Assembly: GCA_003254885.1 (NCBI GenBank)
Contig: QANT01004294.1
Location: 1 to 27,027, forward strand
Direction: 5' to 3'
Origin: Purshia tridentata
Taxonomy: Eukaryota; Streptophyta; Magnoliopsida; Rosales; Rosaceae
Length of the DNA: 27,027 nt
Shown here: piece by piece, positions 1-6,420 of the stretch
Layout of the letters: each line of letters starts with the position of its first letter
Position numbering within the stretch: position 1 is the stretch's first letter
The notes under the pieces: generated by a model
The model's input: the letters and a program-made list of their open reading frames with translations, nothing else
What the model was told of the DNA's origin: nothing
The model's database searches: none
Position numbers and translations under genes: made by a program

Positions 1-664
1 ACATTGGGTGCTAGATTTACTAAACAAAAAGGGAACAACAAAACAACAGAGGAGTTCTCACATTTTTCTGAGGTATGATGATATATTTCATCAAATTTTT
101 AATATTATATACAATGAGCTGAATCATTAGAGTACCTCTGTAATAAAACATAAACATATAAAATCATTCAATTTCATGCTTTTTCTCAATTTATATTATC
201 ACTTTTCTACGCTTTCTTAATTTATTTATTTTTTATGGAAGCCCCCAACCTTCCTCTGCTCAAAATTCTCTAATCCAATGCTCTGTCACCCCACTAATAC
301 AGTGAGCATTATCTTGATAACCAGAATGCTTTTATCTGCTCATCACATGACTTCTAAAGTAACCACAAACTTTAAATGTTAGAGAAGTGCCAGAATACCT
401 TGGCCAAAAAAAAAAAGAGAAGTGCCAGAATACCAGTCTTTTTTCTGTTGTAGGCCAAAAGAGGATCAGATATAATTATTGAAGTAGTCCACCGAGATTA
501 AGTCATTTCTATAAGACCATAATCCGAAACTAAATTATCAATAAAAATTCAAACCTTCATCTAATTATTGAAGCATACTCCATTATAAAACTGAAGACAA
601 TTTCCTGAAATGTATTGACTTCCACATTGAAATGAAAAGCTTCCATAACTTCCAAAACACTTAC
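1..664. other. Host flank, probably intron 2 of bL32m
   Basis: This is AT-rich sequence without a convincing coding region. It lies directly downstream, on the minus strand, of the GTAAGT donor that ends bL32m exon 2, so it is probably that gene's second intron. I searched the minus strand for the expected next segment, the C-terminal half of L32 with its Cys-x2-Cys zinc ribbon, and did not find it. The remaining exon or exons therefore lie left of the window. The only other structure seen is the short direct repeat at 381-434. Confidence 0.6.
381..434 (+). repeat. 19-bp direct repeat around a short poly(A) insert
   Basis: AGAGAAGTGCCAGAATACC occurs at 381-399 and again, identically, at 416-434. 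The 16 bases between them are TTGGCC followed by ten A. A long perfect direct repeat flanking a 3' poly(A) run is the footprint of target-primed retroposition (LINE or SINE machinery). Here almost no body would be left, so this would be an extremely 5'-truncated insertion. A simple duplication by slippage is the alternative. Confidence 0.4.
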
Positions 665-738
665 TTGCATCGTATTATCACCGGAACAGGTTTCAAAGCC
701 TTGGGACCATTTCTGATGCCTCTCTTGTGGGGAGAAGT
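665..738 (-). CDS. Mitochondrial ribosomal protein L32 (bL32m), exon 2
   Basis: This minus-strand exon of 74 nt has a splice acceptor (TGTGCAG) just upstream at 739-745 and a perfect GTAAGT donor at 659-664. It encodes TSPHKRGIRNGPKALKP followed by VPVIIRC, the conserved basic N-terminal motif of bacterial and organellar L32 that normally precedes the zinc-binding C-terminus. It joins exon 1 in phase 0, so the reading runs AVPKRK then TSPHKRG. It ends after two bases of a codon (phase 2), so the next exon must supply one base. L32 is a small zinc-ribbon protein of the large ribosomal subunit, and this nuclear-encoded form would act in the mitochondrial ribosome. The rest of the gene is outside the window to the left. 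I am confident of the family; mitochondrial assignment rests on exon 1. Confidence 0.9.
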
Positions 739-1254
739 CTGCACAATATACAACGCTTGTAAACGTGAACTAATAAGAACACAACGATAACACTACGAAA
801 ACAAAAATGTAGATGAATTATCAGACTAATAGTACATAATGACACCTTCAATTGTAGCTCTCTAAAAGGAGATGACAAACATGGCAAACACATCTACCAA
901 AGATTAGCAGAAACATGAACGATAATCACAGGGACTACAGAAAATAATCGAAAAATGATCATCAACACCAGAAATCAGAATGTATAAGTCTAATGTTTAC
1001 TGTATAAACACCAAATATTACTTTTTTTCATGAACAGGGGCAAAGACAACATAAAAAAAAAAACATAAATTTTATACAACATAAACTTAAATTTTATACA
1101 ACATGGTACCAAAAACAGTTTTATAGATTAGCATTACCCAATAGAGAATGAACTTCAATATGAAAAAGGATTCTGGTAAATTTATTGGAATAGAAACAGC
1201 CAAAACCCTAAAACCTGAGTTGTATAGACATTACCCAAAATGTATAGGCATTAC
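739..1254 (-). other. Intron 1 of bL32m
   Basis: This 516-nt GT-AG intron (GTAATG donor, GCAG acceptor) separates the two recognised bL32m exons and is AT-rich as plant introns usually are. Near the donor, related short segments resemble the donor itself: TTACC preceded by TATAGACA at 1224-1235, TATAGGCA at 1243-1254, and a third variant around 1126-1140. On the minus strand these read GGTAATG. A 15-bp motif with TTTTATACAACAT is also doubled at about 1066-1104. Nothing else coding is seen. Confidence 0.8.
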
Positions 1255-1506
1255 CTTTCTCTTGGGGACGGCCATGAGCTCCATCGACCCACCAAAAGAG
1301 AAACTGGGGAACCCGAATCCGATGACGTTGTGCTTCTCTGGGTCCCGATAAGACTCGGGCAAAACGAACGGTGGCGATGAAATGCTACGTTCAATGGCCC
1401 CATCCAACGGCGGAGGCATGGCGGCGATGTGGTTCCACCTCCTCACGCCGAAAATGCAGGCGAGGTTGCCTCTGCCGCTTCTTAGCAATGCCATCGTCGA
1501 CTCCAT
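1255..1506 (-). CDS. Mitochondrial ribosomal protein L32 (bL32m), exon 1
   Basis: This minus-strand first exon encodes 84 residues starting at the ATG at 1506-1504. The N-terminal part (MESTMALLRSGRGNLACIFG and on) has Arg, Ser and Ala and few acidic residues before residue 30, as expected of a mitochondrial presequence. The C-terminal part, FSFGGSMELMAVPKRK, is the junction typical of plant mitochondrial L32, where the mature protein begins near MAVPKRK. The exon ends AAG AGA AAG, followed by GTAATG, and joins exon 2 at 738 in phase 0. The open frame continues seven codons into the intron without conservation. The first LTR of the retrotransposon array begins 422 bp upstream of this ATG. The family call is strong; the exact targeting is inferred from the N-terminus and from plant homologues. 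Confidence 0.9.
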
Positions 1507-1927
1507 TTGTGAATTTCAGCTCAGAAGAAAAAGCACTGCCACCATAGTGAGGGAAGTATAGGCGGCATTAGGTTAGGAAGCAATTAAAATTTGCGGTGGG
1601 TAAACTATGTCGTTTCAATCCCCTTTTTTTAATTTTACTTTATTTTATTTTTTAAAAGAAACATATATATAAAAATTAGTATAATTAAAATTATAAACAT
1701 AATCACAAATAATTAAACTAATTAAACAAATTTTTTCATAATAAAACTAGGTTATTACACTACATCTATAATCAAAGCGGTTAGGGTTTAGTCATGACAA
1801 ATAGAAACGAGTTTGTCCAATGTTTCTTATTGTTATTGTTGAATAGTGGTAAATATTGAGTACTCGGTGAACAATGCCGAGCGTTCAGTACCACTCACTG
1901 AGCACTGGTAAATTCTGTGTTGCTCAC
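1507..1927 (-). promoter_or_regulatory. bL32m 5' region with telo-box, cut by an LTR
   Basis: This is all of the original upstream DNA left between the bL32m ATG and the retrotransposon. TTAGGGTTT at 1781-1789 reads AAACCCTAA on the minus strand, a telo-box. Telo-boxes are common in promoters of plant ribosomal-protein genes. A very AT-rich stretch lies at 1620-1740. The last five bases before the LTR, CTCAC at 1923-1927, would be the target-site duplication if the array inserted here; the partner copy is outside the window. No TATA box stands out, so the transcription start is unknown. Confidence 0.55.
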
Positions 1928-2449
1928 TGTTGATGCTAAAATTCTTGCTGGGCCTAGTTTTAACAATCAACAATGAATCAGCCAATTATGAGCCCACCAC
2001 TCGAACGTTGTGCTCGCTTCGAACTTCTTCGTCTTCTTGAATTGTTGAAATCTCCCGTGGGGTGTACCTGCAATAACACTCCGATGCCAAAATGAATGAG
2101 GTAATTCTAAGTGTTTCCCAGTATATCTTTTTTTCTTTCTTGGTTTCGGTCCCTTTTCATGGGGTCGCAACTTTTCTTATATAGCAAACGATAATCCTAC
2201 CGTTACCTTCGCGCCATTTTCTTTCCGTTGTGTTCTTTAATGCATTTGATCGTTGGCGCCTTTACTCGGGTTCGTGGGTCATTAAGGACGGGATTTATAT
2301 GGGTTATGTCTTTAAGATAAGAGATATTACCGTTTCTATTTTTGGGCTTTAGTTTTCGTGGGTCTTTTGGGCTTCACTTGGTTTTCCTCTGGCTGGGCCT
2401 GGCTAGGCTTTCACCTTGGGTCTGAGCCCAATTTTTTCTGTCGCCCACA
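1928..2449 (-). repeat. LTR 1 (3' LTR of element 1)
   Basis: This 522-bp LTR starts TGTTGATGC and ends CGCCCACA on the plus strand, so in element orientation it runs TGTGGGCG to GCATCAACA with the standard TG...CA ends. A polypurine tract abuts its element-upstream side at 2450. A TATA motif, CTATATAAG on the minus strand, lies at 2176-2184. Initiation about 30 bp further on would transcribe leftward, towards bL32m, from this terminal LTR. By eye it differs from the other two LTRs at roughly one base in ten over the first 120 bp, so the array is not recent. Confidence 0.92.
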
Positions 2450-2469
2450 ATGCCCCCTTTTTCTCTCTA
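2450..2469 (-). other. Polypurine tract of element 1
   Basis: On the minus strand this reads AGAGAGAAAAAGGGGGCAT and directly precedes the TGTGGGCG start of the LTR. Such a purine run survives RNase H digestion and primes plus-strand DNA synthesis. It is kept in all three copies (see 12799 and 23038) and sets the inner LTR boundary. Confidence 0.85.
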
Positions 2470-2804
2470 CTCTCCACGTGTCAATCGCTGGTGGGTAGAG
2501 GGAAAAATGATGGTGGTAAGTCGAAAAGGCGTCCTTTGGTTTTTTCGAGGCACGTCTTTTCGACCTCTGCCACTTCGGCCTTCTGAGCTCCCTCAGCAAC
2601 TTGTTTTCGAAAAATCCCCTATTTATATAAACTCTATTCCTCCTCCTTCTTCATATTCTTCGATCTTCTCCACAGTGATCCTTAAGAACAGAAAACAGTT
2701 CTCGTGAGACTTTGCATCTTTCCGACACTCGCCCAAGGGTCTTCGGTGTTTCCTAGCTTGCTTTTCTCCCTTATTCCCGCGTAAGTCTTTCTTTCCCTTT
2801 TATT
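2470..2804 (+). promoter_or_regulatory. Antisense promoter and leader of ORF-A, copy 1
   Basis: A G-box, CACGTG at 2475-2480 (within CCACGTGTC), lies 26 bp inside the LTR edge. A strong plant TATA box, TATTTATATAAAC at 2620-2632, follows about 140 bp later. The ORF-A ATG is about 170 bp downstream of the TATA box, after a pyrimidine-rich leader. The G-box is conserved in all three copies at the same place, which supports function. Transcription from here would be opposite to gag-pol. Confidence 0.65.
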
Positions 2805-4256
2805 ATGGGTAAACTCACCCAACTAGTTTATCATTGGGATCCTTCGGCAGAACAACTTAAAAAAATAGTTAGGGATTACGAGATTCCTCCCACTGTCAAA
2901 GTTCAATCCCTTCCAGCAAATTGTAGTGTAATAAGCGGGGAGGGTATTCCAGAGGGATCGCTAGTAATTTCTGCCGATTCCCTTCAGTATGTCAGATTTC
3001 CTCTTCATCCCCTTTTTCACGTTATTTTTAATAAAATGGGTGTTCACCCTCTTCAACTAAACCCCAGTTGCTTCCAACTGATTTCTGCTCTTCTGGGTTT
3101 TGGGCTTTCCGTGGGGGCGGCCTTCGGGTTCGTTGACTTCTTCTTTTGCTATAAGTGGAGTAAGGTCAACGAACTCGACGGGTCTTGTACTTTCTATTTC
3201 ACTCCCAAACTCGATGCCCCTAAGCTTTTTCATGATCGTCCTACTTCCCATTGTGGTTGGAAAGGTAGACTGGTGATGTTGACCGGTGAGTGGGCTGCCC
3301 CCGAACTCAGCAATGTGCCACTCCCAACTCGCTTTTCCCATTCTCCTGGTATTCCTCACTTAGATGAATATCCTCATCTTGATATTGATGTCGTCTGCCA
3401 ACGTTTATCGATCACTAATATTCTTCGCTTTCTTTTTCCAGATAGATCTTGTTTCACAGAGGCCAAGCTAGTTCATGATAGATTGCTAGCCCTTAAGGCC
3501 CATTTCGAACTTGGGAATCCGAAGCATAGTATTGGCTGGTTCTCTACGCCTCAAGTTCTTCATCGAATTAGTTCCCAACGCCAATCAATCATTTACGCGC
3601 CCTTTTCCGAGGAGAAACGCTCGGGCTTCGAAGGTTATTCTCCCAGAGACTTCGTGGGCGGCTTAATTTTGCGTTCGGAGGACTTGGCTTTGACTAGTGA
3701 CGGAAGGAAGAGGATCGAACAGCTGAGAGCTAGATTCAGGGCTCAAGTCGACGTTCTTTCGGTGGACTCTGAAGAAACCGCTTCCGACACTGAGGGGGTC
3801 GACATGCAGCGAAGAAAGCTTGAGCTTGCGAAGGACCCTATCCTTGAGAGGAAAAGAAAAAGAAATGACGGCAAGGCCCCTCCGAAGGAAAAAATGTCGA
3901 AGGTCACTCCGATGGTCGAGGAGGGACCTGTTCGTGGCGTTCAAGTGCCTTCGACAACTGCTACTCTCGACCCACCTCCTTCGATAACCGCCACACAAAG
4001 TCCACCTCCTCTGACCACCTCTTCTCCCCCTCGAGTTGCGAGTTCAAATGCTCGTCCTACCGCTCCCCTTCCTCCGTTCATCCCGGACATGAAGAGGTCC
4101 AAAGGAACCCGAGTTCTGCTGAGTGACTCGGCCGTTCACGATGAAAGCACCGCGATCGCTATTACGAGGGGTTGCGTGCTTCCAAGAGATGCTACTGGGG
4201 TCGCTCAGCTAAATGATGGGGCTCTCATCGCTGCTACCCACGTGGCGAGTTATACG
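2805..4256 (+). CDS. Antisense ORF-A exon 1, copy 1 (Transposase_28-like)
   Basis: This is an open exon of 484 codons in the opposite orientation to gag-pol. Residues about 50-230, centred on RFPLHPLFHVIFNKMGV and the hydrophobic stretch that follows, look like the 'putative gypsy-type transposon' family Transposase_28 (PF04195), whose biochemical role is unknown. This is followed by an acidic and basic stretch, a cluster ERKRKRNDGK near residue 350 that could be a nuclear localisation signal, and a Pro/Ser/Thr-rich linker (about 385-430). The exon ends ACG before GTAATT. Without splicing the frame stops inside the intron at 4308-4310. This is the only copy whose exon 1 is fully open, but its exon 2 carries stops. 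Antisense extra ORFs are known in Tat-lineage elements; the function here is not known. Confidence 0.8.
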
Positions 4257-4331
4257 GTAATTAGTTCTTCGGTATTTAGTTCTCTTCGAACGCTTCTTTT
4301 CGTGCATTGATTGTCTGTCTTCCTTTTGCAG
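4257..4331 (+). other. ORF-A intron, copy 1
   Basis: This 75-nt GT-AG intron has a GTAATT donor and a pyrimidine-rich acceptor, TCCTTTTGCAG. It sits in phase 0, and the two flanking frames join directly (ASYT then INML). The same intron occurs in copy 2 (76 nt) and copy 3 (88 nt). Its middle, CTTCGAACGCTTCTTTTCG at about 4283-4301, closely resembles the monomer of the downstream tandem array. Confidence 0.8.
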
Positions 4332-4943
4332 ATAAACATGCTGAACGTGGATTTGACTAGTCGTCTGCTGGCGATAAAGCATGAACTTCGTCAAGAGGCT
4401 GAGAAGGGGGAGGCTGCGAGGAAGAAGTTTGCTGATGCCGAAGCGTTGCTTTCTTAGGTCAAGAAGGAGCTGGCAGAGGCAAATGCTGGGCGATGCAGGG
4501 CCGAAAAGGATAGGGATCTGTACGCGGAGAATTTTGAAGGTGCACAGAAGGAGCTCGAAGCTTCTAGGGCTCGAGTGGCTGAATTGGAGAAGGAGCTGGC
4601 GGTCGAAAGGGCTGAACGCCAAGCTGAGTTCGATGATTGCCAAACCTTGATTGGCATTGATTGAGCTCGGTTCTTCAGGCTTGGCTGGGTTCAGAGAGCT
4701 GAACCTGAAGATGGTCGTCTGTACGAGGGCCCTGAAGCTGTGGATGCTCTTCAAGGGGTCAAGGAGTCATATGACTACCTTCTGGGGATGCGTCCAGGCG
4801 ATCGGGCCCCTGCCTCGAGCCCTTCTTCGGATGAAGAGGTTGTTGAAATCCCAACTGAGAATCCTTCCTCTGCCTCCGGTGCTAATGCTTCTTTTGTGCC
4901 CCCTTCGTCTTCGGAGGTCGATGCTTCCAATCCCCTGCCCTAG
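4332..4943 (+). pseudogene. Antisense ORF-A exon 2, copy 1, with stops
   Basis: This exon corresponds to the coiled-coil and acidic tail encoded intact in copies 2 and 3. Compared with them it has TAG for CAG at 4455-4457, TGA for CGA at 4662-4664, and TAG for a terminal GAG at 4941-4943, two codons before the usual stop. The first two changes are C to T, as expected of old methylated plant DNA. The frame is otherwise the same length and strongly conserved. The product from this copy would lose nearly all of the coiled coil. Confidence 0.8.
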
Positions 4944-5265
4944 AGATAGCTTTCTTTTCTTTCTTATTTTATTTTTGTTTTACTGAATTACTAAACTTCT
5001 AACTTTGCTAAGAACTTAATTGTAATTCTTGGTCATTTTTAAATTTCTATTTCTATTTCATTTTAATTCTGCTAATTTTGATTTCAAATTTTATGTATTG
5101 ACATTAAATCACGAAGAGTAACGTAATATCCTCGAGAGATAATATCCGTATTAAATGATAGCATAAAACTCGCATTCTTGAAAATTATTCTAAGTATAAA
5201 TTCCTGCTCTCTCTTACCTTTGATTTCACAAAAGTTGTGCTTACTGTGCTTGCTTTGAGATATCC
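4944..5265 (+). promoter_or_regulatory. Spacer and TATA box before ORF-B, copy 1
   Basis: This AT-rich, non-coding spacer lies between the two antisense genes. TATAAATT at 5195-5202 lies 64 bp before the ORF-B ATG, and the matching TATAAATA occurs at the same distance in copies 2 and 3. This suggests that ORF-B has its own promoter and is not a third exon of ORF-A. No other feature is seen. Confidence 0.5.
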
Positions 5266-5825
5266 ATGGCTAAAGATCGTAAAATAAAACTTCACCTTGA
5301 GCTTCGGGCAAGCAAAAAGAGAAAAACAATTGCCTCGTCTGAGCTTTCTGTTTCCTTGATTCTTCGGATTCAATGGACTCAAAGGCTGCTAGCTTTTCCT
5401 CGAAGCCTCGTTCTTGCTCGAGGCCTGATGGAATGGAGTCCAGAAATGACGTCTCCAAACCCTTGTCCTCGATACGCAAATCTGAGGGTCCTCGTTCGCT
5501 TCGATCGACTCGACCTCCTTTTCTGAATCTACCTCATTGCTTTGAGGCTGGGCCTTCGAGGAGAAGTGTCGATTCGATCCATTCTTCGAGGATCCTCCTC
5601 GAATGTCGTCTTCGTGATGCACGTTTTGACTTGACTGTAGCTAGTCGGGAGGTGGATCGTCTGAAACAACTTCTCCATGAAGCGCGCTGTTTTACCAGTT
5701 CAGCGCATTCCACGGGTTTCCAGGATGGTTTCACCCAGGGGTGTGACTATTTCAAGTCGAAAGCTTGTGCACTCTTTCCCAATCTGGATTGGGAATGCCT
5801 GAGCGAAGAGGTGGTTATTCCATGA
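5266..5825 (+). pseudogene. Antisense ORF-B, copy 1, frameshifted
   Basis: This begins MAKDRKIKLHLELRASKKRK like copies 2 and 3. It has lost one base near 5357 (CCTTGATTCTTCGG where the others have CCTTGAGTTCTTCGG), which shifts the frame after about 31 codons. The downstream part, including the conserved C-terminus GFTQGCDYFKSKACALFPNL, is open in the shifted frame to the TGA at 5825. Function unknown; see the intact copy at 15876. Confidence 0.85.
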
Positions 5826-5943
5826 AAGGCTCCTTGAGTTTTGAGCCTTTGTCATTCTTGCATTTCCTTTTGTAGTCTGTTTTTTTTTTTTTTTAATAAA
5901 AGATGATCTTTTTCCTTTCCTTTGCATATATTTACTGCGAATG
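5826..5943 (+). terminator. ORF-B 3' region with AATAAA, copy 1
   Basis: AATAAA lies at 5895-5900, about 70 bp after the ORF-B stop and just after a run of T. The same arrangement is found at 16501 and 26553. On the plus strand this is a good candidate polyadenylation signal for the antisense transcript or transcripts, placed before the tandem array begins. Confidence 0.6.
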
Positions 5944-6420
5944 TGTTTCTTCGAACGCCTTCTTTCGAACGTTCTACATTTCAATTGTTACCCTATTGCG
6001 TTCGTAATTTATGAACGTCTTCTTTCGATCATTCATTGCACCGATCGAAGACGTTCTTCGCATGCATGTGTGTCATTACTAGAGCATTCAGTGCTTCGTA
6101 CGTGACTTCTTTGAACGCCTTCTTTCGACCATTCACTGCTTCGATCGAAAACGTTCGAAGCACACGTGTTTCCTTGTGCGTTATTCTTTCGACCATTCAG
6201 TGCTTCGATCATGTCGCACGTGATTTCTTTGAATGCCTTCTTTCGAGCATTCATTGCTTCGATCGAAAACGTTCGAAGCGCACGTGTTTCCTTGTGCGTC
6301 ATACTTTCGAGCATTCACTGCTTCGATCGAAGGCGTTCGAAGCGCACGTGTTTCCTTGTGCGCTATTCTTTCGAGCATTCACTGCTTCGATCGGAGCGCT
6401 CGGAGCGTACGAAGACGTAT
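5944..6420 (-). repeat. 3' tandem-repeat array, element 1
   Basis: The array is made of diverged monomers. The clearest units repeat CACGTG at 6163, 6217, 6281 and 6345, that is every 54-64 bp, within the motif GCGCACGTGTTTCCTTGTGCG. Each full unit contains two perfect inverted repeats: GCTTCGA...TCGAAGC with a 10-base loop, and CGCAC...GTGCG with a 10-base loop. In element orientation the array lies between the pol stop and the antisense genes, the place where Retand- and Ogre-type elements carry amplified tandem repeats. Long open frames across it on both strands are repeat artefacts. Confidence 0.85.

Noticed and set aside
693-893. 66-codon minus-strand frame as a separate small gene
   Set aside because: It overlaps bL32m exon 2 in a different frame and runs through the acceptor site; the conserved L32 peptide is in the other frame.
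1923-1927. CTCAC as a proven target-site duplication
   Set aside because: The matching copy would lie at the right end of the array, outside the window; it does not recur at either internal LTR boundary.
2770-2804. Leader intron starting at GCGTAAGTC just before the ORF-A ATG
   Set aside because: The donor-like sequence is good, but no acceptor lies before the ATG and the coding frame beyond it is continuous, so splicing there would remove the start.
4209-4754. 181-codon open frame on the minus strand opposite ORF-A exon 2
   Set aside because: It is the complement of a stop-poor, charged coiled-coil exon. It spans the intron of the real gene, and it has no recognisable domain.
5944-6420. 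CRISPR-like array
   Set aside because: The repeats are diverged, contiguous 54-64 bp monomers without unique spacers, in a plant retrotransposon and without cas genes.
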